Notes: generated by a model from the sequence alone, not told the origin. Counted from the stretch's first letter, positions 54,201 through 62,957 are shown. The stretch is DNA of 64,000 nt from Enterococcus raffinosus (GCF_018917525.1 NZ_JAHLOS010000001.1:248001-312000), one strand, 5' to 3'. Made by a program: numbers and translations.

Positions 54201-54446
54201 ATTCTCTACGATCTATGGTGGAATCCGGCAGTCGAGGAGCAGGCGGCAGGACGTGCTCACCGGATCGGTCAGAAGAAGGTCGTCGAGGTATGGCGCATGA
54301 TCGCTGAAGGAACGATTGAGGAACGAATGAATCAGCTGCAGCAAGAAAAACGCGAGCTGTTCCAGAAAGTTATCCAAGGCAACGAAGAACAAACTAACAA
54401 ACTTACAGAAGAAGATATTCGCATGATTTTGAGTCTAGGTGAATAG
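51267..54446 (+). CDS. SNF2-type helicase with SWIM zinc finger
   Basis: A 1059-aa DEAD/SNF2 protein. N-terminal SWIM finger C-A-C-P-Y...Y-C-K-H-T (about residue 53); a large middle domain of the bacterial SNF2-associated type; ATPase core with D-E-M-G-L-G-K-T (Walker A), L-D-E-A-Q (Walker B) and C-terminal lobe S-L-K-A-G-G-T-G-L-N-L-T, A-A-G-R-A-H-R-I-G-Q. It starts one base after the sbcC stop, so it should be made with SbcDC; a DNA repair or nucleoprotein remodelling role is inferred. Confidence 0.92.
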   Translation: MRWSIPEKVIERGRTYLKEGRVLSVEADPARRVWHGEVLGSELYLVDLDGSGKENDICACPYWEEHGYCKHTVAVELYLREKGLSRVIKPETVLPKKMESSISFADLLNQGFSRLEKEAEPLQSLFVEFVVEAVPTNPYHPELDVLAVSLRIGSHLNKRSYIVKNLYDFLHAYQTDSAYTVNKQYKFQIEAGAFDPKCRDLIEDLVGVSETYQLLGKAGLQVKGKLDKRYLLLPVHRIQELLEAMEKTGNLSIKLGEKTYSEVHEGQELPLSFTLEKRGENDFGLTIEDGFTNYYSNYFLGFVENSYYLMTHEQQDTYITLKQLMKRLKEPIIAYEQRQLSQLFTDVFPYLRKIGRVIVTDDVAEIMKEEPLRAVVIFRKIKGMVKAEAEFHYGNAYFSTNEAHQPKLPNNVEILRDRKKEKQILDLFATYRYQKIDTGFEKKLPIKDNLYYFFKVEVEEFRRYAEVRMGKKLRQLFLDGEEFQPTIEVDQEGSWLDIKFDVTGINDNEIDQVLNSLLRKDRFYTLDNGEVLSFDSEAFQQTSEMIGQLRERISAKDGLIRLPKSQGIMLEQRLKDNPQAQFSESFTAMVQDLTHPEDYQVALPENLNATLRPYQESGFRWLKMLSDYGFGGILADEMGLGKTIQVITFLLAEKAQQPIKVVIVTPASLVYNWQAEIKKFAPSLSSSVISGNRSEREQLLEEADEIVITSYASLRQDIDLHEKMGYQFMILDEAQMVKNASTKTSSALRNLSIPHRFALSGTPIENNLEELWSLFQTVMPGFFPAIGRFRQMAVPEIAKMIQPFVLRRDKDTVLQELPERIESNVLSSLTEEQKTVYLAYLKRMKQEVDQMDSATFRKQRVSILAGLTRLRQICDDPRLFMEGYEGGSGKLDQVKDLIQAAKENGRRVLLFSQFTSMLSIIEEEFAEEGITSFYLRGSTKVSDRLKMVDAFNAGEKDVFLISLKAGGTGLNLTGADTVILYDLWWNPAVEEQAAGRAHRIGQKKVVEVWRMIAEGTIEERMNQLQQEKRELFQKVIQGNEEQTNKLTEEDIRMILSLGE

Positions 54447-54458
54447 AATTAGAAAAAG

Positions 54459-54493
54459 AAAAGTATGCCACGTTCAACGCGGCATACTTTTTT
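54459..54493 (+). terminator. bidirectional terminator
   Basis: AAAGTATGCC pairs with GGCATACTTT, flanked by A and T runs; it ends both the sbcDC-SNF2 operon and the convergent HAD gene. Confidence 0.9.
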
Positions 54494-55193
54494 GGTTCGT
54501 CAGAAGAGACTTCAAATCCTCAAAGTTTTTGATTTCTTTTTCAAAAATAGCTGTTTGTCCATCTGGTATTTTACGATTTTGGTGATTGAACCACCAAACA
54601 GACCAGCCAGCGGCTTTAGCACCAATGACATCATTTTCAAAACTATCACCAATATATAAAAGTGATTCAGCTGCCAAATTCAATCGTGTTTCCATTAAAT
54701 GGAATATTTCAGGATTTGGTTTTTGAATGCCAACCGCATCTGAAATAATCATTTTTTCAGGAGCGATCCAATGAGTCAATTGCAACGCGCTGATTTTCTC
54801 TTTCTGTCGCAATACAGGTCCATTTGTGATCAGACCCAAAGGAACATCCTGTTGATTCAAGAATGTTAGTGAATCGCTGATCTCAGAAGGTAATGTGATC
54901 GTTTTTAATGCGTGATCGTAGGCTGCTTGAAAGGCCTCCAATTCAGGTTTAGCTGCAATAAATTCAAAATCAGCTAATGCCAGACGGATTCGCTCATGAC
55001 GCATTTTTGCTAAAGACCATTCTCCTGTAATGGACTTCATATAGTGGAGGTCACTATAATAGCGAAACCGAATAAACAACGTGTTCATTTCACTTTCTGG
55101 AAATGTCGGAAACAGCTCTTTGATAGCTGCAGCAAAGGGTGCTTGTTGCTTGTATAAGGTGTCATCTAAATCAAATACTATTCCTTGAATCAT
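54474..55193 (-). CDS. HAD-family hydrolase
   Basis: HAD subfamily IA phosphatase (239 aa). Motif I F-D-L-D-D-T-L-Y, motif II G-L-I-T-N-G-P, motif III K-P, and motif IV Y-I-G-D-S-F-E-N-D. The helical cap lies between residues 20 and 90. Resembles YjjG/YfnB-type nucleotidases, but the substrate cannot be read from sequence. Confidence 0.88.
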   Translation of the reverse strand: MIQGIVFDLDDTLYKQQAPFAAAIKELFPTFPESEMNTLFIRFRYYSDLHYMKSITGEWSLAKMRHERIRLALADFEFIAAKPELEAFQAAYDHALKTITLPSEISDSLTFLNQQDVPLGLITNGPVLRQKEKISALQLTHWIAPEKMIISDAVGIQKPNPEIFHLMETRLNLAAESLLYIGDSFENDVIGAKAAGWSVWWFNHQNRKIPDGQTAIFEKEIKNFEDLKSLLTNQKSMPR

Positions 55194-55973
55194 TTGCTCA
55201 CTCCTAAGATTTCAATAGACTTATTATAGCAAAAAAATAATTTTTTTATTAGGCTGAGCAAAAAAGTAGCATGATTATATAATTCTTGTTATGTTATTCA
55301 AGCGACAAAGTAATGAAAAAAACATGGACTGGAATCAATCAAAAATATTCTTCTGAAAAAAAATAATGATTGAGCAGACGAATAAGCGCGTAAAATTAAG
55401 TTCTACCAATTTTTGGAAACTCTATAAAAATTTTGATTTTTTTTGAATATTTGAAAGCTGTATCTATTTTTGGAGGGTAAAACTGATGAAAAACTTGATA
55501 CAGATGTCCGTTTTTAGTATTAAAATAAAATAACTATAAAATAATAACCTACACCCTTGAATGTGTTTTCTATTTTAAAATCGTTCTAATAAAGGCTTGA
55601 TATACAAAAGTTTTATGAATATAACTATATTTTTTTGTTGAATTGATTATCAAAATTCAAAAGATAAAAAAATTCCTTTTTTTTATTTGATATAATAATT
55701 TTGCATAATCTGTATTATCGATAATACAGATTTCACAACTGTTATAGCACGGCTTCAAATGAGAGTTGCGCCACTATTTTCTCATCTTGACAAATTAAAA
55801 CTGTCGTGACAGTTGTTATAGCAGAGAATTAAATTAAATAACGTTAATATTTGTAAAAAAAAAGACAGCCAACTCTTTTTTTTGTTACCTTTTTTCTGTA
55901 TAATAGAAACAGATAGCAGGAAGTCACTATTACCTGTTACAAAAATTGAGAGTCAAGAAAAGGAGTGATATGC
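55194..55973 (+). other. 780-nt AT-rich intergenic region upstream of spx
   Basis: No secure gene. It contains a 26-nt perfect palindrome (55707-55732), a second near-palindrome AACTGTC-GT-GACAGTT (55799-55814), two copies of GTTATAGCA (55742, 55818), and a TATAAT at about 55901 as the likely spx promoter -10. A 15-codon ORF at 55486-55533 (starting MKNLIQMSVF) has a good GGAGGG site but no other support. Confidence 0.6.
55707..55732 (+). promoter_or_regulatory. 26-nt perfect palindrome upstream of spx
   Basis: AATCTGTATTATC followed directly by its reverse complement. There is no loop and no T run, so it looks like a dimeric regulator's operator rather than a terminator. The regulator is unknown. 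Confidence 0.6.
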
Positions 55974-56372
55974 ATGTTAACACTATATACTTCCCCTAGT
56001 TGTACATCATGTCGGAAAGCACGTGCTTGGCTACAGGAACATGAGATTCCTTATGTTGAACGAAATATCTTTTCTGAGCCATTGAACATTGATGAGTTGA
56101 AGGCTATTTTACAAATGACTGAGGATGGAACGGAAGAAATCATTTCGACCCGTTCGAAAGTTTTCCAAAAGTTGAACATGGATTTAGATGAATTGTCCCT
56201 AAAAGAATTGTTGGATTTGGTTAAAGAAAATCCTGGATTGTTACGTCGTCCGATCATGATTGACGAGAAACGTTTACAAGTTGGTTTTAACGAAGATGAA
56301 ATTCGTCGCTTCTTGCCTCGTGATGTTCGCCAATATGAATTACGTCAAGCCCAATTAATGGCTGGATTATAG
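55974..56372 (+). CDS. spx: Spx, redox-sensing RNA polymerase-binding regulator
   Basis: ArsC-fold global regulator (132 aa) that binds the alpha subunit C-terminal domain of RNA polymerase and activates thiol-stress genes. The redox switch C-T-S-C is at residues 10-13 and the conserved L-L-R-R-P-I-M segment is present. ATG 55974 follows AAAGGAG; an upstream GTG at 55965 is not needed. The spxH adaptor gene lies 6.6 kb away. Confidence 0.96.
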   Translation: MLTLYTSPSCTSCRKARAWLQEHEIPYVERNIFSEPLNIDELKAILQMTEDGTEEIISTRSKVFQKLNMDLDELSLKELLDLVKENPGLLRRPIMIDEKRLQVGFNEDEIRRFLPRDVRQYELRQAQLMAGL

Positions 56373-56378
56373 ATGAAT

Positions 56379-56407
56379 TGCCCTGCGAAAGCGGGGTATT
56401 TTTTTCG
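56379..56407 (+). terminator. terminator after spx
   Basis: GCCCTGC pairs with GCGGGGT over GAAA (with one G-U) and is followed by ATTTTTTT. Confidence 0.8.
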
Positions 56408-56609
56408 CAAATGATCGGATATCGTTCAAAGAGTAAAACCGATTTTTCGCTGTTCTGATGCTGTTTGTGAACAGAAATTAATACAACTACAAAATTACAC
56501 CATTCCTTTTGTTTATAGGATTTTAATAAAATTCGACGGCTTTCTTTACTTTTAAGCGGAATCAGTTACAATGAACATATAATCTATCTTTAAAGTGAGG
56601 TGTGCCAAG

Positions 56610-57254
56610 ATGGAGATGGAACACATCAATGAGAATACGATCCGAGTCATTATTGAGAATGAGGATTTAGCCGAACGAGGAATTACTTTTCTAGATTTAT
56701 TAGGAAATCATCGGGAGATCGAATCTTTCTTCTATAGTATTTTAGAGGAAGTCGATATCGAGGATGAGTTCAAAAGTAGTGAAGCGGTCACTTTCCAAGT
56801 CCTTCCGAAAAATGACGGATTGGAACTATTTATCAGTAAAAACCTGACGCCAGAAGACATCAACAAAATGAACAATTCGACAGAGTTTGAATCAAGTGAT
56901 TTTGATCAATTGATTCGTCAACAAATTTTAGCGAACTCTGAAAGTCTTGAAGAAGACGATAAAACCAGCCGCTTACGGGTTTTTCAATTGAATAGTTTTG
57001 AGGATATGATTGAATTAGCAAGCTATCACTTTTTAGATGAAGCCTGGTGTGATTTATATCTATTGAATGAGAAGTATTATTTGCAGGTTTATTTTGATCC
57101 TGAGATTTTTGGTGAATTCGGTCTTTCAGACGTGATTGCTGAAATCCTAGAATACGCTCAAAACTCCTCTGTTTCAACAGAAATGTTGGAAGAGTACGGA
57201 AAGCTTTTGATGCAGCGTGATGCGATCGAGATTACTCGTGCTCATTTTAATTAA
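56610..57254 (+). CDS. mecA: MecA adaptor protein
   Basis: Adaptor (214 aa) that hands substrates such as competence regulators to ClpC-ClpP. It has the usual two-lobed plan: residues 1-70 substrate domain (M-E-H-I-N-E-N-T-I-R-V-I-I), an acidic linker, and a ClpC-binding domain (F-E-D-M-I-E-L-A..L-Y-L-L-N-E-K-Y-Y-L). ATG 56610 follows GTGAGGTG. Confidence 0.94.
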   Translation: MEMEHINENTIRVIIENEDLAERGITFLDLLGNHREIESFFYSILEEVDIEDEFKSSEAVTFQVLPKNDGLELFISKNLTPEDINKMNNSTEFESSDFDQLIRQQILANSESLEEDDKTSRLRVFQLNSFEDMIELASYHFLDEAWCDLYLLNEKYYLQVYFDPEIFGEFGLSDVIAEILEYAQNSSVSTEMLEEYGKLLMQRDAIEITRAHFN

Positions 57255-57264
57255 ATAGTTCAAG

Positions 57265-57298
57265 TACCACTGTTCATCTGAACAGTGGTATTTTTTTT
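57265..57298 (+). terminator. terminator after mecA
   Basis: TACCACTGTTCA and TGAACAGTGGTA form a perfect 12-bp stem, then TTTTTTTT. Confidence 0.92.
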
Positions 57299-57361
57299 AA
57301 CTTACTGAAATTTGAAAATCTTTCTATTTCTAATTGCGTATCTTTTTTTGAGGTGAGAAGA

Positions 57362-58360
57362 ATGTTGTTTGCTTACACTAAAGAAAAAGAAATGATCAGT
57401 GCATCTGAAAGCGATAATCAGCAGCGTTTTTTTTGTCCAGACTGCGGTGAGGAATTAATTCGTAAAGCAGGAAAAATTAAAATTCCCCACTTTGCGCATA
57501 GTCATAATACAGAATGCCATGGGTTGAGTGAAGGGGAAACACCGGAGCATCTACGCTTGAAGCAGCTATTTTATACATGGGGAAATCATTTTGAAGAGGC
57601 TTGGAAAATGGAACAACCATTGTGTGATTTACCGCAGCGACCTGACTTATTGCATGAACATGTAGCAGTAGAAATCCAATGCTCCTCATTGAAAAGTGCT
57701 CGTCTGCAAGAACGGATTGAGGGCTATGCTCAAAAAAGCTACCAAGACTGGTGGCTGCTTGGCAAACCGCTGTGGCCCAAAGAAAAATTTACACATCTGC
57801 AAAAACAATTTTGTTCCTTTGACAAAGACAAGGGGCTGCATTTATGGTTGATTGAGGAACAGGGGATTCGATTGCTTTACCATATCCATGAGATTGACGG
57901 TTTCGTGTATTGTGAAGAAGATTGGCCTGCTAATTCTAAAGCTTTAAAAGAAATTTTTCTTTCATCGGTCAACAAGCGGCCACCGCAGCTTGTTCCTACC
58001 ATAGAAAGTGTGAATGAGCAGAAAAAAGCACTAAGCCTTAAATTGGTTCAAAGCAACCCGCGAATTCGAGGCCTGCAGCATTATTTTTATCAGGAACGGA
58101 GACATCTTTTGTATTTGCCGGAGTGGCTCTATTTTCCTAGTCGTTATTTCTTTTTTTATCAAGAGGATCTTCTAGTATTTCGGTATTTATTCCAAAAAGA
58201 AGCGAAAAATGCTTCTTTAATATTTGAGAAATTTTTGGAGTATCGTCAGGAAAATCATAGAGAGTGGGAATTTTACCGAATTGATCAGCGGGAGATATTA
58301 GAACGACTCTATCTTGAGGCAATCTTTTGTCAAAGAAAGGCTAAAGTTTCATCGGCTTAA
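57362..58360 (+). CDS. coiA: CoiA, competence-related nuclease-like protein
   Basis: CoiA family (332 aa) needed for recombination of incoming DNA. An N-terminal zinc ribbon F-C-P-D-C-G-E-E-L is followed by I-P-H-F-A-H, then the nuclease-like core R-P-D-L-L..V-A-V-E-I-Q-C-S-S and Q-R-x-E-x-Y. ATG 57362 is preceded by GAGGTGAG. Location mecA-coiA-pepF is conserved in Lactobacillales and Bacillales. Confidence 0.92.
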   Translation: MLFAYTKEKEMISASESDNQQRFFCPDCGEELIRKAGKIKIPHFAHSHNTECHGLSEGETPEHLRLKQLFYTWGNHFEEAWKMEQPLCDLPQRPDLLHEHVAVEIQCSSLKSARLQERIEGYAQKSYQDWWLLGKPLWPKEKFTHLQKQFCSFDKDKGLHLWLIEEQGIRLLYHIHEIDGFVYCEEDWPANSKALKEIFLSSVNKRPPQLVPTIESVNEQKKALSLKLVQSNPRIRGLQHYFYQERRHLLYLPEWLYFPSRYFFFYQEDLLVFRYLFQKEAKNASLIFEKFLEYRQENHREWEFYRIDQREILERLYLEAIFCQRKAKVSSA

Positions 58361-58472
58361 CTACTTTTAAAAATTACTTTTTTCTAAATTGTGGTACTAT
58401 TGATGGTGATAAATAGTTATTCTATCACTTTTCTAAGTGAAAAAAGTAGCTTAACCAGTTAGGAGTGTTTTT

Positions 58473-60290
58473 ATGAGTGAAGCAAAACAATTGCCCAAAC
58501 GCCAAGAAGTTCCTGTTGAGCTGACTTGGGACTTAACGAAAATTTTTGCAGATGATGCTGCTTTTGAGGAGAAGTTCCAAGCCTTATCAGAGGAGTTAAC
58601 CGAAGTTGATAAGATTAAGGGGACGTTGGCTCAAGGAGCAACCGAATTTTTAACAGCGATCGAATATGTTTTAGATATTTATCGCAAAGCGGAAGTTATT
58701 TATGTGTATGCTCATCTGAAAAACGATGAAGATACTGCAAATACAACAAATCAAGCTTTATACGCACGGGCTTCCAGTTTAATTGCGCAGGTTAGCGAAG
58801 CGGTTAGCTGGTTTGAGCCAGAAATGCTGGAGCTGTCAGACCAAGAAATATGGGCTTTTTTTGAAAAGGAATCCCAATTGGAGCTGTATCGCCATTTTGT
58901 TGAACAGATCATTTCTGAGCGAGCACACATTTTACCAGCTGAGCAAGAGGCGTTGTTAGCTGGTGCTAGTGAGATTTTTGGTAGTTCTGCGGATACATTT
59001 TCTGTTATGAACAATGCGGATCTGAAATTCCCAGTTGTGAAGAACGAAGAGGGCGAAGATGTCCAATTAACACATGGTGTCTATGGTCAATTATTAGAAA
59101 GTACAGATCGAAAAGTGCGTGAACAAGCGTTTAAATCCTTATATTCTGTTTATCACCAATTTCGCAACACCTTCGCTTCGACTTTGAGCACGCATATCAA
59201 AGGGCATAACTACAAGGCCAAGGTTCGTGGATATAGTTCTGCTCGCGAAGCGGCTTTGAGCGGAAATCATATTCCGGAAGATGTATATGAAACATTGACT
59301 TTGGTGGTTAATCAATATTTACCGCTATTGCACCGATATGTTGAATTAAGGAAAGAGCTACTAGGATTAGATGAGCTGCATATGTATGATTTATATACAC
59401 CGCTTTTAGCAGAAGCGCCAGTTAAGTTTAGTTACGAAGAAGCACAGGCTAAGGCACTTGAGGCCTTGAAGCCATTAGGTGAGGAATATCTAGAGGTTGT
59501 GAAGAAGGCTTTTGCTGAACGCTGGATCGATGTGGTTGAAAACCAAGGCAAACGCAGTGGTGCGTATTCGTCTGGTGCTTATGATACACAACCGTATATT
59601 CTTTTGAACTGGCATGATCGGTTAGATGAGCTTTATACGTTAGTTCATGAGATGGGACATAGTGTTCATAGTTATTTCACTCGTCATACGCAGCCTTATG
59701 TTTACGGCGATTACTCAATCTTTTTAGCAGAGATTGCTTCGACAACGAACGAAAATCTTTTGACTAGCTATCTATTAGAAACAGAAAAAGATCCCAAAAT
59801 TCGTGCCTATATCATCAACCATTATTTGGATGGGTTTAAAGGAACCATTTTCCGTCAGACACAATTTGCGGAATTTGAACACTTTATTCATACTGAAGAT
59901 GCGGCTGGCAATCCATTGACCAGTGAACATTTAAGCAAATTCTATGGTGAATTGAATACGAAATACTATGGACCAATCGTTGTCAACGACGAAGAAATCA
60001 AGGATGAATGGTCAAGGATTCCACATTTCTACTATAATTATTATGTCTATCAGTATGCGACTGGCTTCTCGGCAGCGAGTGCTTTAGCAAAACGTATTGT
60101 TGAGGCGGAACCAGATGCGTTAGAGAAATATTTGACCTACTTAAAATCAGGTAGCAGTGATTATCCGATTGAGGTAATGAAAAAAGCCGGTGTTGATATG
60201 ACCCAGCCAACCTATATCGAAGACGCGATGGAAATCTTTGCTCAACGGCTAGATGAGCTGGAAGAGCTTGTTGAAGTATTGAAAAATTAA
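58473..60290 (+). CDS. pepF: oligoendopeptidase F
   Basis: Cytosolic M3B zinc metallopeptidase (605 aa) cutting peptides of about 7-17 residues. Zinc motif L-V-H-E-M-G-H-S-V-H (about residue 388), third ligand in the downstream helix E-I-A-S-T-T-N-E. AGGAG site before ATG. Confidence 0.96.
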   Translation: MSEAKQLPKRQEVPVELTWDLTKIFADDAAFEEKFQALSEELTEVDKIKGTLAQGATEFLTAIEYVLDIYRKAEVIYVYAHLKNDEDTANTTNQALYARASSLIAQVSEAVSWFEPEMLELSDQEIWAFFEKESQLELYRHFVEQIISERAHILPAEQEALLAGASEIFGSSADTFSVMNNADLKFPVVKNEEGEDVQLTHGVYGQLLESTDRKVREQAFKSLYSVYHQFRNTFASTLSTHIKGHNYKAKVRGYSSAREAALSGNHIPEDVYETLTLVVNQYLPLLHRYVELRKELLGLDELHMYDLYTPLLAEAPVKFSYEEAQAKALEALKPLGEEYLEVVKKAFAERWIDVVENQGKRSGAYSSGAYDTQPYILLNWHDRLDELYTLVHEMGHSVHSYFTRHTQPYVYGDYSIFLAEIASTTNENLLTSYLLETEKDPKIRAYIINHYLDGFKGTIFRQTQFAEFEHFIHTEDAAGNPLTSEHLSKFYGELNTKYYGPIVVNDEEIKDEWSRIPHFYYNYYVYQYATGFSAASALAKRIVEAEPDALEKYLTYLKSGSSDYPIEVMKKAGVDMTQPTYIEDAMEIFAQRLDELEELVEVLKN

Positions 60291-60299
60291 TGAAAGACA

Positions 60300-60332
60300 A
60301 AGCAGGAGTGGATTAGAGCTCCTGCTTTTTTT
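60300..60332 (+). terminator. terminator after pepF
   Basis: AGCAGGAG pairs with CTCCTGCT and is followed by TTTTTT. The remaining gap to the sortase gene (60333-60595) is AT-rich and shows no gene or clear promoter. Confidence 0.88.
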
Positions 60333-60595
60333 GTTGGATTTGGTTATGCCTCCTCCACTATAAAAAGTTAAAAAATATTTATTTTTATTAAAGGTTGATA
60401 CTCCGTAACATTTTTATAAACACTAAATAATAGAAAAATAGGCTCGAAAAAAAGTGAATAGAACAAGGTTTCATAGAGGGAATCTTAATAAATAGGCTGT
60501 TTTATTCAAATATTTGAAAGAAATTTTACAAATGGAATTTCTCTTTTGATAATTATTATGCGAGAATTAGCATAAGTAGAGGGGGTGGAGCCATA

Positions 60596-61777
60596 ATGAG
60601 TAAACCGAATAAAAGAGACAAGATTGATTTGCTTTTAAAGTTATCAATTGCGGTCATGTTTATAGTTGGTTTTCTAATTTTTATGTATCCCTTCGTCGTT
60701 GATTCGATCAATAATTATGTGGACCAACAACGGCTTGAAGAAGTTCAGGATAAAATGGAGGCACGTTCGGAGGCTGAAAAGAAAAAACGGCTGGCAAAGC
60801 TTGAAAAAGAAAATAAAAAATTAAAGACGATTATTCCAGGAGCAGGCAGCTTTGATGATCCTTTTGAATCTTCTTTGGAAGGAACCAAGAGTCCGAAAAA
60901 GGAATATTACGAAAAACATATGATTGGTGCAGTGTACATTCCCAAAATAAATGTAAGTCTGCCAGTTTATGATGAAACGAATGATTTTTTGCTGGATAAG
61001 GGAGCAACGGTTCTACAGGGAACCTCCTTCCCAGTTGGAGGAAAGGGTACGCATTCGGTAATCACAGGGCATACTGGTTTGCCTGAAAAGAAGCTTTTTA
61101 CTGACCTAGAGTTACTGAAAAAGAAGGACAAGTTTTTCTTACATATAGAAGGAAAAAAATTAGCTTATCAGGTTGATCGTATTAAAATCGTAAAACCTGA
61201 TAAGTTTGATGCGCTTAAAATTGAATTGGATCGAGATTTGGTGACGTTGTTGACATGTACCCCTTATGGAGTAAACAGTCATCGTTTATTAGTTACGGGG
61301 CATCGAATTGCTTATCCGGTTGAGGCAGCGAAAAAAATCAAGGAAACTGAAAAATATCATCGTCGACGCGTTTACTATTTGATTGCAGGCTGTGCCTTCT
61401 TCTCACTGCTTTTCGGATACTTTGTTTGGCGCAAAATTATCCTTTATCAATCGAAGAAACGCAATTACACCTTTGTTTTCTATCTATATGAGAATGGTGA
61501 GCCTTTGCCGGGAGTCCGTGCGTTGCTTACACAAAAACGAGACGTTGTACGAATAGACGGCAAGCTTGTTCATACCATTAGTGATGCATTTGGAAAAATA
61601 GAGTTCAAAAACATTCCAGGTGGCGTCTATCGTGTAGAAACGGAAAATGGACTGAGTGTAAAAGGGAAGATTTGGCGATTAAAAGATCGTAAGTTCAAGA
61701 TTCTTAAACGTCGCGGATACAAAAATATTAAACAAAAAATCAAGCATTTTATTATCGAAAGTAAGAAGGTGAGCTAG
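60596..61777 (+). CDS. class C sortase with C-terminal SpaA/CnaB-like domain (first copy)
   Basis: Membrane transpeptidase that joins pilins or attaches surface proteins. N-terminal helix (residues 17-36), a charged Lys/Glu coil (50-80), a lid-like D-D-P-F motif (87-90), and the sortase core with catalytic H159 (T-G-H-T-G), C221 (T-L-L-T-C) and R230. A second helix (259-278) follows as in class C enzymes, then K-K-R and about 105 residues with the CnaB-like pattern G-x-P-L-P-G-V, F-G-K-I-E-F-K-N-I-P-G-G-V-Y. This extra domain would be cytosolic by normal topology. GGGGGTGGAG site before ATG. Confidence 0.88.
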   Translation: MSKPNKRDKIDLLLKLSIAVMFIVGFLIFMYPFVVDSINNYVDQQRLEEVQDKMEARSEAEKKKRLAKLEKENKKLKTIIPGAGSFDDPFESSLEGTKSPKKEYYEKHMIGAVYIPKINVSLPVYDETNDFLLDKGATVLQGTSFPVGGKGTHSVITGHTGLPEKKLFTDLELLKKKDKFFLHIEGKKLAYQVDRIKIVKPDKFDALKIELDRDLVTLLTCTPYGVNSHRLLVTGHRIAYPVEAAKKIKETEKYHRRRVYYLIAGCAFFSLLFGYFVWRKIILYQSKKRNYTFVFYLYENGEPLPGVRALLTQKRDVVRIDGKLVHTISDAFGKIEFKNIPGGVYRVETENGLSVKGKIWRLKDRKFKILKRRGYKNIKQKIKHFIIESKKVS

Positions 61778-61778
61778 T

Positions 61779-62957
61779 GTGAAGAGATCACCTAAGCCAA
61801 AAAGTGCCAGACGGCAGATGATTAGCAAGATTTTCATGATTTTAGTCTTTTTGGTCGGGGTACTTGTGATGATGTATCCATTTTATATCAACGCAGTCAA
61901 TGACTTTATTGACCAAAAACGAATGGAAGAGGTTCAACGTCAAAACAAAGAGCAGAACAAGGAACAAGTGCGCAAGGCCAAAGAGCGGATGAAAAAACGT
62001 AATGAAGAGTTGAAAAAAAATGGCCTCGTGCCTAAAGCTCCAAAATTCACAAATAATAATGAACGAAAAATCGTTAGTGATGAATATATCCGTGAACATT
62101 TGATAGGAGCCGTTAGTATCCCTGCGATCGAAATCACTTTGCCTCTATTCGATACGACCAATGAAAAGCTGTTGCAAGAAGGAGCAACTGTTTTGCAGGG
62201 AACCTCATTTCCGACTGGTGGGATTAATACGCACTCAGTGATTTCTGCACATAGTGGATTGCCTGAGAAAAAATTATTCACTGATTTAGAGGATGTGAAA
62301 ATAGGTGAGGTTTTCGTTATCACGTTGTTCGAGGAAAAACTGGCTTATGAAGTGGATAAAATCGATATCGTTGAACCAAAGGATACATCTGTGATCAACA
62401 TTGAACCTGGACGCGATATTGTGACGTTATTGACATGTACACCCTATATGATCAACAGTCATCGATTGTTAGTAACGGGCCATCGCGTGCCTTATACAGA
62501 AAAAATGGCAAAGGCGATCGAAAAGGCAGATGACTCGCGGAATTTGAAACAAATACTGATTTTGGTCGGTGTCGGACTTACCATTTTGATGTTGCTTTTT
62601 GGTATTTATCGTGCAATCCATGTCTATCTTTTGAGAAAACGACGATTCAATTTGAATCTTCTTCGTACAGATGCGTCAGGAAATGTGTTAGCTGGACGAG
62701 AATTTGCGATGTACACGAAAAATGGAAAACGACCGGTCCAAAGACAAGGAATCCCGCTAGTAACAGTGACAGATGAAGCAGGTCGTGCTCGTTTTGAAAA
62801 TATTCCAGGCGGTGTCTACTGCATCAAAGACAATGAGGGTGTTGGCTTCAATGTTGGAATCAAAAAGCTGCGGCAAGAGAAAATCAATCTTTACCTAACC
62901 AAGCAGCAGAAGGACTATATTTTCACTAAAAATAATGCGGTTCAGATCAAAAAATAA
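61779..62957 (+). CDS. class C sortase with C-terminal SpaA/CnaB-like domain (second copy)
   Basis: Tandem paralogue of the upstream sortase with the same layout: helix (16-36), charged coil, core with H158 (S-A-H-S-G), C220 (T-L-L-T-C) and R229, helix (about 258-278), basic R-K-R-R, then a SpaA/CnaB-like end (L-A-G-R-E-F-A-M, V-T-V-T-D-E-A-G-R-A-R-F-E-N-I-P-G-G-V-Y). It lacks the D-P-F/W lid motif. GTG start, one base after the first copy's stop, behind AAGGTGAG. No pilin or LPxTG gene is in view, so its substrate is unknown. Confidence 0.87.
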   Translation: MKRSPKPKSARRQMISKIFMILVFLVGVLVMMYPFYINAVNDFIDQKRMEEVQRQNKEQNKEQVRKAKERMKKRNEELKKNGLVPKAPKFTNNNERKIVSDEYIREHLIGAVSIPAIEITLPLFDTTNEKLLQEGATVLQGTSFPTGGINTHSVISAHSGLPEKKLFTDLEDVKIGEVFVITLFEEKLAYEVDKIDIVEPKDTSVINIEPGRDIVTLLTCTPYMINSHRLLVTGHRVPYTEKMAKAIEKADDSRNLKQILILVGVGLTILMLLFGIYRAIHVYLLRKRRFNLNLLRTDASGNVLAGREFAMYTKNGKRPVQRQGIPLVTVTDEAGRARFENIPGGVYCIKDNEGVGFNVGIKKLRQEKINLYLTKQQKDYIFTKNNAVQIKK

